Positions 25,711 through 33,862 of a DNA stretch of 64,000 nucleotides are shown here, one piece after another. The stretch lies in NCBI GenBank assembly GCA_963771835.1, contig CAVYVA010000001.1, forward strand, positions 310,001-374,000, in the 5' to 3' direction. A program made the position numbers and the translations under genes. Position 1 is the first letter of the stretch. The number at the start of each line of letters is the position of its first letter. This DNA is from CAVQCJ01 sp963771835 (GTDB lineage Bacteria > Actinomycetota > Actinomycetes > Prado026). Under the pieces are notes generated by a model, which saw only the letters and a program-made list of their open reading frames with translations, did not search any database and was not told the DNA's origin.

Positions 25711-28599
25711 ATGTCCGACCAGCCCGACCGAAACCCCTCCCTGTCCGAGCTCGAGCAGGCCGCCCCGTTCCGTGACCGACACATCGGGCCCTCCCGGGAC
25801 GACCGGGCGAAGATGGTCGCCGTGGTCGGCCGGGCCAGCCTCGACGACCTGGTCGACGAGGCGGTGCCCGCGTCGATCCGGCTGGATACCGAGCTCGCGC
25901 TGCCTGGACCGAGGACCGAGGCCGAGGTGATCGCGGAGCTGCACGCGCTGGCGGGCCGCAACCGGCGCATGGTGCAGATGATCGGTCTGGGGTACTCGGA
26001 CACGTTCACGCCGATGGTCGTGCTGCGCAAGGTGCTCGAGAACCCGGCCTGGTACACCGCGTACACGCCGTACCAGCCGGAGATCAGCCAGGGTCGGCTC
26101 GAGGCGCTGCTCAACTTCCAGACGCTCGTCGCCGACCTGACCGGGCTGCCGACGGCGGGTGCGAGCCTGCTCGACGAGGGCACCGCGGCAGCCGAGGCGA
26201 TGACCTTGCTGCGGCGGGTCGCGGGCACGTCCGGCGAGGTGTTCCTCGTCGACGCGGACACCCACCCGCAGACGGTCGGCGTGCTGCGCACCCGGGCCGA
26301 GCCGCTCGGCATCGACCTGCGGACGCACGACTTCGACCAGCCACTGCCGGACGAGCCGTTCTACGGTGTCCTGCTGTCCTACCCGGGCAGCAGCGGAGCC
26401 TTGCGCGACCACGCCGGGCTGGTGGCGCAGGTGCACGAGCGCGGAGCGCTCGTCGCCGTCGCCACGGACCTGCTCGCACTGACCCTGGTCCGGCCGCCCG
26501 GCGAGATCGGGGCGGACGTCGCAGTCGGTTCCAGCCAGCGGTTCGGGGTGCCGCTGGGCTTCGGCGGGCCGCATGCCGGGTTCATGTCCGTCCGCGCCGG
26601 GCTGGAGCGCAACCTTCCGGGCCGGCTCGTGGGCGTCTCCGTCGACGCCGAGGGCAGGCCCGCGTACCGGCTCGCCCTGCAGACCCGGGAGCAGCACATC
26701 CGCCGGGAGAAGGCGACGTCCAACATCTGCACCGCGCAGGTGCTGCTCGCGGTGATGGCCTCGATGTACGCGGTCTACCACGGCCCGGAAGGGCTGGCCA
26801 CCATCGCTCGGCGCGTGCACAGGTTCGCGGTGCTGCTGGCCGCGGGTCTGCGGGCCGGCGGCGTCCAGATCCGGCACGACGCGTTCTTCGACACCGTGCA
26901 GGCCGTCGTGCCCGGTCGGGCGGACGACGTGGTCGCAGCGGCCGCCGCGCGCGAGGTCAACCTGCGCCGGGTGGACGCGGACACCGTCGGGATCTCCACG
27001 GACGAGATCACCAACCGCGCCCACCTGGAGCGGGTGTGGGCGGCGTTCGGCGTCCCCGGTGCCGAGGACCTCGACGCGCTGGACAGCAGCACCCCGGACG
27101 CCATCCCGGCCGACCTGGTGCGGACGTCGACGTACCTCGCGCACCCGGTCTTCCACGCGCACCGGAACGAGACCTCGATGCTGCGGTACCTGCGCAAGCT
27201 GTCCGGCCGCGACTACGCGCTCGACCGCGGGATGATCCCGCTGGGCTCGTGCACCATGAAGCTCAACGCCACCACCGAGATGCAGGCGATCACCTGGCCG
27301 GAGTTCGCCGGACTGCACCCCTTCGCGCCGGTCGAGCAGGCCGCCGGCACGCTCGAGCTGATCCACGAGCTGGAGCGCTGGCTGGTCGAGATCACCGGGT
27401 ACGACGCGGTCTCGCTGCAGCCGAACGCCGGCAGCCAGGGCGAGCTGGCCGGGCTGCTGGCGATCCGGGCGTACCACCGTGGGCGTGGTGACCACCACCG
27501 CGACGTCTGCCTGATCCCGTCGTCCGCGCACGGGACCAACGCGGCGTCAGCGGTGATGGCCGGGCTGCGGGTCGTCGTCGTCGCGTGCGACGAGGGCGGC
27601 AACGTCGACGTGGCCGACCTGCGCGCCAAGATCGAGCAGAACGCCGACCGGCTGGCCGTGCTGATGGTGACGTACCCGTCCACGCACGGGGTGTTCGAGG
27701 AGTCGATCACCACGCTGTGCGCCCTGGTTCACGACGCAGGCGGCCAGGTGTACGTGGACGGCGCGAACCTCAACGCGCTGGTGGGGCTGGCCAAGCCGGG
27801 CCGGTTCGGCGCGGACGTGAGCCACCTGAACCTGCACAAGACTTTCTGCATCCCGCACGGCGGCGGCGGCCCCGGGGTCGGGCCGGTGGGGGTCCGGGCG
27901 CACCTGGCCCCGTACCTGCCGAACCACCCGCTGGTCCCGGAGGCGGGCCCGGCGACGGGCGTCGGCAACCTGGCCAGCGCGCCGTGGGGCTCGGCCGGGA
28001 TCCTGCCGATCTCGTGGGCGTACGTGCGGCTGATGGGCGGGATCGGGCTGACCGAGGCCACCCGGGTCGCGATCCTGTCGGCCAACTACCTCGCCACCAG
28101 GCTCTCGCCGTACTACCCGGTCCTGTACACCGGCCGCGGCGGCCTGGTCGCGCACGAGTGCATCATCGACCTGCGCCAGCTGACCAAGGAGACCGGCGTC
28201 ACGGTCGACGACGTGGCCAAACGCCTCATCGACTACGGCTTCCACGCGCCCACGATGTCGTTCCCGGTGGCGGGCACGCTGATGATCGAGCCCACCGAGA
28301 GCGAGGACCTCGGCGAGCTGGACCGGTTCTGCGAGGCCATGATCGCGATCCGCGGCGAGATCTCCCGGGTCGCGGCGGGGGAGTGGCCGGTGGGCGACAG
28401 CCCGCTGCACAACGCGCCGCACACGTTCGAGTCGGTCGTCGGCGAGTGGGTGCACCCGTACACCCGCGAGGAGGCGGCGTTCCCGCTGGAGTCGCTGCGG
28501 CACGACAAGTACTGGGCTCCGGTCCGCCGGATCGACGGCGCGTACGGCGACCGGCACCTGGTGTGTGTTTGCGGCTCCCCGCAAGACTACGAGAGCTGA
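25711..28599 (+). CDS. gcvP: Glycine dehydrogenase (decarboxylating), P protein
   Basis: PLP-dependent P protein of the glycine cleavage system: decarboxylates glycine and loads the aminomethyl group on lipoyl-GcvH. Full-length fused form, 962 residues, with two homologous halves. Starts DRHIGPSRDDRAKMVAVVG; PLP lysine in LNLHKTFCIPHGGGGPG; also GSCTMKLNATTEM, LQPNAGSQGELAG and SSAHGTNAAS. ATG 25711 has GGAGG 8 bases upstream inside the riboswitch platform. No gcvT is in the window. Confidence 0.97.
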   Translation: MSDQPDRNPSLSELEQAAPFRDRHIGPSRDDRAKMVAVVGRASLDDLVDEAVPASIRLDTELALPGPRTEAEVIAELHALAGRNRRMVQMIGLGYSDTFTPMVVLRKVLENPAWYTAYTPYQPEISQGRLEALLNFQTLVADLTGLPTAGASLLDEGTAAAEAMTLLRRVAGTSGEVFLVDADTHPQTVGVLRTRAEPLGIDLRTHDFDQPLPDEPFYGVLLSYPGSSGALRDHAGLVAQVHERGALVAVATDLLALTLVRPPGEIGADVAVGSSQRFGVPLGFGGPHAGFMSVRAGLERNLPGRLVGVSVDAEGRPAYRLALQTREQHIRREKATSNICTAQVLLAVMASMYAVYHGPEGLATIARRVHRFAVLLAAGLRAGGVQIRHDAFFDTVQAVVPGRADDVVAAAAAREVNLRRVDADTVGISTDEITNRAHLERVWAAFGVPGAEDLDALDSSTPDAIPADLVRTSTYLAHPVFHAHRNETSMLRYLRKLSGRDYALDRGMIPLGSCTMKLNATTEMQAITWPEFAGLHPFAPVEQAAGTLELIHELERWLVEITGYDAVSLQPNAGSQGELAGLLAIRAYHRGRGDHHRDVCLIPSSAHGTNAASAVMAGLRVVVVACDEGGNVDVADLRAKIEQNADRLAVLMVTYPSTHGVFEESITTLCALVHDAGGQVYVDGANLNALVGLAKPGRFGADVSHLNLHKTFCIPHGGGGPGVGPVGVRAHLAPYLPNHPLVPEAGPATGVGNLASAPWGSAGILPISWAYVRLMGGIGLTEATRVAILSANYLATRLSPYYPVLYTGRGGLVAHECIIDLRQLTKETGVTVDDVAKRLIDYGFHAPTMSFPVAGTLMIEPTESEDLGELDRFCEAMIAIRGEISRVAAGEWPVGDSPLHNAPHTFESVVGEWVHPYTREEAAFPLESLRHDKYWAPVRRIDGAYGDRHLVCVCGSPQDYES

Positions 28600-28896
28600 T
28601 CGGCGCGAGCGTCCCTCAGGCGCACGAGCTGGTCTCACCAGGTGTGTCGGCGAGCGGCGTCACCCGTCGGTTCTGGACGGGGCCTCCTGCACGACGGCCT
28701 TGCGGGTGCGCCCCGCTGGTGTTCGCGTCGCCCAGGTTCGGCCGCTATATCCGGCATTCTGTGCGCGGCTGACACTGCCGGTGGCCGGGGTGTGGAAGGG
28801 TACGGTTTGGCTTCGGTGTGATGTGCGGTCAACCTTCTTGGCGCTGAGTCGTCTGATCCCTTTGTGGACGGGCAGCCCTTCGTGCGCGAGGTTGAG
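28600..28896. other. Leader region upstream of the first SigE-family sigma gene
   Basis: No gene seen. It holds the 17-base element at 28748-28764 (ATCCGGCATTCTGTGCG) that recurs with one mismatch at 31084-31100, beyond the end of the sigma operon. A GTG at 28864 is in frame with the sigma gene and could extend it. No clear autoregulatory promoter was found. Confidence 0.4.
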
Positions 28897-29418
28897 ATGG
28901 TGGAGACGCCTCGGTGGTCGGGTGGGGCTGACGCGGTTTCGGCGCTCTTCCACACCAACTATCGCCGCCTGGTGGGGCTGGCAACCCTGCTCGTGGATGA
29001 CCAGCAGACTGCCGAAGACTTGGTGCAGGAGGCGTTCGCCGGCTTGTACGGCCATTGGCGGCAGCTGCGTGACCCCAATGCGGCTATCACCTATCTGAAT
29101 CGGGCCGTCGTCAACGCCGGCCGTGACCACCTGCGCCACCGTCGCCGGGCAACTGCGGGTCGGCTCGCGCTCGTCCCGCAGGCTGAGGCGCTCCCGTCGG
29201 CGGAGCACGACGCGATTACACACGACGAGGCAGACCGGCTCTGGCGGGCCATCCGCGAGCTCCCGCACCGCCAACGGCAGGTGATCGTCCTGCGCTACTA
29301 CCTCGACCAGAACGAGGCCGAGATCGCCGAGACCCTGCGGGTCTCTCGCGGCTCGGTGAAGAAGCACGCGAGCCGTGGCCTGGCTGCGCTCGCTCGCTGT
29401 CTGGAGGCCGCACCGTGA
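28897..29418 (+). CDS. SigE-family (ECF-like) RNA polymerase sigma factor
   Basis: 173 residues from ATG 28897 (GTG 28864 would add 11). Region 2: ALFHTNYRRLVGLATLLVDD, AEDLVQEAFAGLYGHW; region 4: ELPHRQRQVIVLRYYLDQNE, AEIAETLRVSRGSVKKHASR. No region 3 or 1.1, hence group 4. The downstream membrane protein overlaps by four bases and is presumably its regulator. Paralogous to the sigma at 32139, with the same DHLRHRRR-type linker. Confidence 0.9.
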   Translation: MVETPRWSGGADAVSALFHTNYRRLVGLATLLVDDQQTAEDLVQEAFAGLYGHWRQLRDPNAAITYLNRAVVNAGRDHLRHRRRATAGRLALVPQAEALPSAEHDAITHDEADRLWRAIRELPHRQRQVIVLRYYLDQNEAEIAETLRVSRGSVKKHASRGLAALARCLEAAP

Positions 29419-30179
29419 GCACGCCGGAGCTGGAGCGTCGGGTGGCCGTCGTTCTGAAGGAGCACGCGGATGCCGCGATGAACAGCACTGACACGGACCA
29501 GGCAACCCTTGAGCGCCTGCTCGCCGACGCTGAACGAGCAGCCCGAAAGCGCCACCTGGGGTGGGGTGTCTGGGGGGCAGTCGTCGGCGCTGCTGCGGCC
29601 TCCGTCGTCGTGTGGGCGATGGGTCTGACCCCCGGCAACCCGGATGCCACCGCGCCGGCTTCGCCAGGGCCAACCCGGCCGGTGCAGGTTGCCGCCGCGT
29701 ACGTCGACGCCTACGGGAGGTATGACCGGCCGCTGCTGAAGTCCCTGCTGGCCGGCAACGCGCTTGCCAGCTGGTTGAGTCTGGACCAGTTCAACCGGGC
29801 CGATGAGGCGATCGAGTTCCGGGTGCTGCTCGACCGCTGCACGGCGCTGGACAGCTCGAGCGCCGGAACGCGGGTGAACTGCTCGTTCCACGTGCACGCG
29901 CTGGGCTCCGAGCAGCTGGGCCTCGGACCGTTCGGGAACAACCAGTTCCTTGTCATGGTGCGTGACGGCAAGATCGTCGAGTCGCAGATCAACTTCACCT
30001 ACGCCACCAACGGCTTCAACATTCAGGTGTGGGAGCCGTTCGTGGCATGGGTGACGCTGCACTATCCGAAGGACATCCCGCGAATGATCGACGGGGCCAA
30101 CAACGCACTGACGGACGCCACGTCGATCGAGCTGTGGCACAAGCACATCGCGGACTACATCGCAGCCAAGTCCCCCTGA
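29415..30179 (+). CDS. Membrane protein with NTF2-like outer domain, probable regulator of the upstream sigma factor
   Basis: 254 residues, GTG 29415 overlapping the sigma stop (GTGA). Residues 1-48 are cytosolic and helical (the position of an anti-sigma domain, but no zinc-binding HxxxCxxC is present), 49-69 one membrane helix, 70-90 a Pro/Ala linker, 90-254 an exported domain beginning AAAYVDAYGRYDRPLLKSLL that resembles NTF2/SnoaL-type alpha-beta cones. Two cysteines (CTALD, VNCSF) may pair outside. Anti-sigma role is inferred from coupling and topology. The outer domain is duplicated in the next gene. Confidence 0.75.
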   Translation: MSTPELERRVAVVLKEHADAAMNSTDTDQATLERLLADAERAARKRHLGWGVWGAVVGAAAASVVVWAMGLTPGNPDATAPASPGPTRPVQVAAAYVDAYGRYDRPLLKSLLAGNALASWLSLDQFNRADEAIEFRVLLDRCTALDSSSAGTRVNCSFHVHALGSEQLGLGPFGNNQFLVMVRDGKIVESQINFTYATNGFNIQVWEPFVAWVTLHYPKDIPRMIDGANNALTDATSIELWHKHIADYIAAKSP

Positions 30180-31047
30180 ACCGCATCCTCGCCACCCACA
30201 GATGGCGATGGCGACTGACCGAACCCGCACCGCAGCGCGGGCGCAGGGATACCCAAGGGAGTGGTCATGGTTGGTCGAGAGCGGCTCCGCCGGGGCACAG
30301 TTCCCACCTTCTCCACGTCACCACCGACCTTCGAGGCCACGACCGGCGCCCGGGGCAATCCGCCGCGTCGACGGCCAGGGGCGGGGGCGGGGGCGGGGCC
30401 GCTGATCTTGCTGGTCCTGGGCGTGCTTTTGACCGGCTGCGGCAGTGGTTCGACGGCCGCACGTACCGGGTCCTCCACCGGCCAAGGACCAACCCTGCCT
30501 GAGCAGGCTGCCGCCGCGTTCGTCGATGCGTACGGGAGGTATGACCGGCCGCTGCTGAAGTCCCTCGTGGCCGGCGACGCGCTCGCCTACTGGTCGAGTC
30601 TGGACCGGAGCAACCGGCAGGACGAGGCAATGGAGTTCCGGGTCCTGCTCGACCACTGCACCGCGCTGGACAGCTCGAGCGCCGGAACGCGGGTGAACTG
30701 CTCGTTCGACATGCACGCGCTGGGCTCCGAACAAATGGGTCTCGGCCCGTTCGCGAACAACCAGTTCGTCCTGACCGTGCGAGACGGCAAGGTCGTCGCG
30801 TCGGGGATGAACTTCACCTACGCCACCAACGGCTTCGCTGGTCAGGTGTGGGAGCCGTTCTTCGCCTGGGTGACGCTGCACTATCCGAAGGACATCCCGC
30901 GAATGATCGACGGGAACAACAACCCACTGACGGACGCCACGTCGATCCAGCTGTTCCACCAGCACATCGCGGACTACATCGCAGCCAAGTTTCCCTGAAC
31001 CGAATCCACGCCCTCCGTCGGACGGCGACGGCATGCGACCGAACGTA
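29684..31047 (+). repeat. Tandem duplication of an exported-domain segment (offset 819 bases)
   Basis: 29684-30228 and 30503-31047 are two copies at a constant offset of 819 bases, with no net gap across at least 490 bases. Long identical runs include TACGGGAGGTATGACCGGCC and the block around TGGACAGCTCGAGCGCCGG. Similarity continues about 50 bases past both stop codons (CCTGAACCG), so a DNA segment, not only a domain, was copied. Confidence 0.85.
30267..30998 (+). CDS. Lipoprotein paralogue of the NTF2-like domain
   Basis: 243 residues from ATG 30267 (AAGGGA 7 bases upstream; GTG 30261 is too close to it). A long basic N-region is followed by a hydrophobic core and lipobox LLTGC near residue 57, so the mature protein is membrane-tethered by lipid on the outside. 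The rest repeats the outer domain of the preceding gene: AFVDAYGRYDRPLLKSLVAG, CTALDSSSAGTRVNCSF, FTYATNGF, HYPKDIPRMIDGNNNPLTDA. It lacks the cytosolic segment and transmembrane helix of its neighbour. Confidence 0.8.
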   Translation: MVGRERLRRGTVPTFSTSPPTFEATTGARGNPPRRRPGAGAGAGPLILLVLGVLLTGCGSGSTAARTGSSTGQGPTLPEQAAAAFVDAYGRYDRPLLKSLVAGDALAYWSSLDRSNRQDEAMEFRVLLDHCTALDSSSAGTRVNCSFDMHALGSEQMGLGPFANNQFVLTVRDGKVVASGMNFTYATNGFAGQVWEPFFAWVTLHYPKDIPRMIDGNNNPLTDATSIQLFHQHIADYIAAKFP

Positions 31048-31776
31048 CCGAAGTGCCGTTCTGTTCGCCCCGCCCAGCGCTTGATCCGGCATTCGGTGCG
31101 GATCACGGACCGAGAGTGGGGGCGCCCTCGCCGTCCCACGTCCCGGATGGGAGCAGGGCCATCAGGGCTGGCGGATCGGGACCTCGACGATGGGCAAGTG
31201 GAGCCCGAGCGGACGTCCAAAGATCAAGCGACCGTCAGGCTGAGCTAGGACGAGTCGCTGGTGCTCTCCGACATGCTCTCGAGTTGGGACAACAACGGTG
31301 ATCATGGTCCGCTGACCCCTTGCGCCGGCCGAGCGGAAGATCATCTGCGAGCTCTCTGGCTCATTCGACCGAATCATCGACGAGGTCTTGAACGCGGAAG
31401 ATCGGGCCGCTGTCGACGCGGCCCGGCTGCGGCCCTCCGACCCCATCCTGAGCGCATATGTGCCGTGCGTTGCATGATCAGTATTCGCGCCGACGCCCCG
31501 AAACCAACCGGTCGCGAGCGCGGAACGCTGAACGACATCCCGACCCAATCGCGCCTGAGCTAGCTGCTCGGTACCTGCGGTCGATCGCGGCCGGTACCTG
31601 ACCAAGCCTGGGCGACCTGGTCGTGCCGCAGACGTCGATGGGCTGTCCGCTACCTCGTGAACGGCCCGCCGTCGCGGCATTCGCCGCGGATCCGTGTCAA
31701 CCCGTTGGCGGCTGATCCGTCTCTCCTGTTGCTGCAGCGCGATCTGCCAGAGCCCAAGCCTCGGAAGGGATTGATC
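30999..31776. other. 778-base stretch without an intact gene; decayed coding remnants
   Basis: No complete gene. On the minus strand 31162-31305 reads as 47 codons beginning MITVVVPTREHVGEHQRLVL with protein-like composition. On the plus strand 31316-31474 reads ERKIICELSGSFDRIIDEVL then a short tail to a stop, without a start codon. Both look like fragments of dead genes. The element at 31084-31100 repeats 28748-28764. Codon-position GC bias is weak throughout. Confidence 0.45.
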
Positions 31777-32064
31777 ATGACTACAGCTCGACGGGCCGCA
31801 GCTGGCCTGTCCGTCCTGGTGTCCTGCGTGCTCATGTTGCTGGTCGGCTCACCGGTCGCCCTCGCCAACGTGGGACCGCCGGACACGTCGACCAGCAGCT
31901 CACCTCCGCCGCTCCTGCCGGCGCATGTGGTCAACCAGACGTCGGGGTACTCCATCGGCGCCGTGCTGCTGATCGCGCTGGTGGGCGCTGCCATCGGTGC
32001 GCTGGGCACTGTGGCCGTGGCACGCCTCTCGACGGTGCACCGACCCCGAATGCTCCCGGCTTGA
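31777..32064 (+). CDS. Small exported protein with C-terminal membrane helix
   Basis: 95 residues from ATG 31777, ribosome site GGAAGGGA (31763-31770). Signal peptide (AAGLSVLVSCVLMLLVGSPVALA, cleavage after ALA), a short Ser/Pro linker, then a second helix SIGAVLLIALVGAAIGALGTVAV and a basic tail. Mature part outside would be only about 30 residues. The stop overlaps a TTG in frame with the next sigma gene (TTGA). Possibly a small partner of that sigma operon; family not recognised. Confidence 0.65.
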   Translation: MTTARRAAAGLSVLVSCVLMLLVGSPVALANVGPPDTSTSSSPPPLLPAHVVNQTSGYSIGAVLLIALVGAAIGALGTVAVARLSTVHRPRMLPA

Positions 32065-32138
32065 TCCTCGTCCGATCCGACACCTTGTCCCGCGCCCCCG
32101 GTGGGAGAACCATCGGGGGTCGGGCACTCCCTCGGGAG

Positions 32139-32708
32139 GTGACCATCAGGGCTGCCGGGGTCCGAGCGCTGCCGCGTGAGGTGGCCAGCGGGCCTACGAC
32201 TCTCACCGAGCTGCCGAGCCGACGCGACGAGGCGGTTACGGCGCTCTACCGCGCCCAGTACGGCAGCCTGGTCCGGCTCGCTGTTCTGCTCGTCGACGAC
32301 ATGGGCACGGCGGAGGATGTGGTACAGGACGCGTTCGCGAGCCTGCATCGTCGCTGGTTCATGCTGAGGGACAAGAACAACGCCCTCTTCTATCTGCGCG
32401 CCGCGGTGGCGAACGGAGCCCGCGACCGGCTCCGGCACCGACGGGTCGCCCGTCAGCGAGACGTCGAGGAACCGCAGGAGGAGTCGTCGGCCGAGGCGGT
32501 CGCCTTGGTGCACGAGGAGACTCGGGACATCCTGGCCCGGCTGGCGCAGCTGCCGATGCGTCAGCGTCAGGTGCTGGTCCTGCGCTACTTCCAGGACTAC
32601 AGCGAGGCGGAGATCGCGGCGACGCTGCGGATCAGTCGCGGGTCGGTGAAGGCCCATGCCCACCGCGGCCTCGCCAGGCTTGAGGCGGAGCTCGGAGGCA
32701 CCCGATGA
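32139..32708 (+). CDS. SigE-family RNA polymerase sigma factor (second)
   Basis: 189 residues from GTG 32139; the frame also offers TTG 32061 and GTG 32181, so the start is uncertain. Region 2 ALYRAQYGSLVRLAVLLVDD, AEDVVQDAFASLHRRW; region 4 QLPMRQRQVLVLRYFQDYSE, AEIAATLRISRGSVKAHAHR. Similar across its whole length to the sigma at 28897, including the RDRLRHRR linker. Overlaps the next gene by four bases. Confidence 0.88.
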   Translation: MTIRAAGVRALPREVASGPTTLTELPSRRDEAVTALYRAQYGSLVRLAVLLVDDMGTAEDVVQDAFASLHRRWFMLRDKNNALFYLRAAVANGARDRLRHRRVARQRDVEEPQEESSAEAVALVHEETRDILARLAQLPMRQRQVLVLRYFQDYSEAEIAATLRISRGSVKAHAHRGLARLEAELGGTR

Positions 32709-33862
32709 GTGCACTTGAGCGCGTCGACGACCGGCTCCGCACGGCGCTGCGTGAGCGTGCCGCGACGGTGCGTGTGACGCCGGACGGCAGCGACAGGTTC
32801 GCGGCAATGCTCGTCCAGAACCACCGCCGGACCCGTAGGAACTGGCTGGCTGCAGGCGTGGTAACGGTGGCGGTCGTGTCGCTCGTCCTGGCCGCGTCGC
32901 TGCCTGGATCAGTGCACCGGACACAGCCGCCGACGAACAAGCAGCGACTGGGGCTCGGTACGGTCGTGGGCTCAGTCTTCCTGCTGCACGACGACACCAC
33001 GATCTTCACGGTCGCCGGTCAGTCGGTCTGGGTTGCCAACGGTCAGGGAAGTTGGGACCTCGTCCTGGAACAGCTCGACGCGAGAACCATGGAGCAGGTG
33101 CACTCGACCCCGCTGTCCAGCGTGGGCAACTACCCGACCGGGCTCGCTGCGGACGCGACCAGCGTGTGGGTCACCACCTCGGACGGTGTCATTCGTCGAG
33201 TGGACGCGCGGACTGGCCAGGTCACTCTCAGCGTTCGCACGCCGGGCGACGAGCCGGGTGGCGTGGCGATCGCGGACGGCTCGGTCTGGGTGGCGAGCAC
33301 GTCGAACAGTCGAGTCCTGCGGCTCGACCCGAGCAGCGGACGGATCCTCGCCAAGGTCGCGGTGGGGCCGCCACCGGCCAGTGGCACCCGGTCGATCCTT
33401 GCGACGAAGGGGGGGTTGTGGGTGGCCAACGGGGACGAGTCGTTGTCGCGGATCGACACATCCACGGATCGCGAGGTGCTGCGTGCCCCAGTCCCGGGCT
33501 GTTGTGGGAGGTCGATGGTCGTCGACCCGACCGGTCGACTGTGGGTCACAAAGTCGGAAGGAGGAATGGTCATAGGCGTCGACGCTGCCAGCGGGCGGGT
33601 CCTAGACATCGTTCCGGTCGACCCCAACCCCGCAGGGCTGGCGGTGTACGCGGGCGCGCTGTGGGTCGGCTGCCGGGGCCGCGACTCGGGAGCCGCAGGT
33701 ACGCCGGCCGCCGCGCTGGACCGGATCGACTACGGGACCGCGACGATGATGGCGAGGGTGCCACTGCCGGGGAGCGTCGGGTCCCTGGTCGCCACTGATA
33801 CTCAGCTCGTGGTGTCAGATCCGTCGTCGAGCAAGCTCGTGATCGTGCGGGCCGCGCGATGA
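32705..33862 (+). CDS. Membrane-anchored beta-propeller protein, probable anti-sigma/sensor
   Basis: 385 residues, ATG 32705 inside the sigma stop (ATGA). Cytosolic helical segment 1-46 (ERVDDRLRTALRERAATVR), one membrane helix 47-66 (WLAAGVVTVAVVSLVLAASL), then an outside domain of repeated blades: SVWVANGQGSWDLVLEQLD, TSVWVTTSDGVIRRVDARTG, GSVWVASTSNSRVLRLDPSSG, GGLWVANGDESLSRIDTSTD, GRLWVTKSEGGMVIGVDAAS. This is the YVTN/virginiamycin-lyase-like propeller pattern, six or seven blades. Anti-sigma role is inferred from operon position and topology. Confidence 0.82.
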   Translation: MSALERVDDRLRTALRERAATVRVTPDGSDRFAAMLVQNHRRTRRNWLAAGVVTVAVVSLVLAASLPGSVHRTQPPTNKQRLGLGTVVGSVFLLHDDTTIFTVAGQSVWVANGQGSWDLVLEQLDARTMEQVHSTPLSSVGNYPTGLAADATSVWVTTSDGVIRRVDARTGQVTLSVRTPGDEPGGVAIADGSVWVASTSNSRVLRLDPSSGRILAKVAVGPPPASGTRSILATKGGLWVANGDESLSRIDTSTDREVLRAPVPGCCGRSMVVDPTGRLWVTKSEGGMVIGVDAASGRVLDIVPVDPNPAGLAVYAGALWVGCRGRDSGAAGTPAAALDRIDYGTATMMARVPLPGSVGSLVATDTQLVVSDPSSSKLVIVRAAR

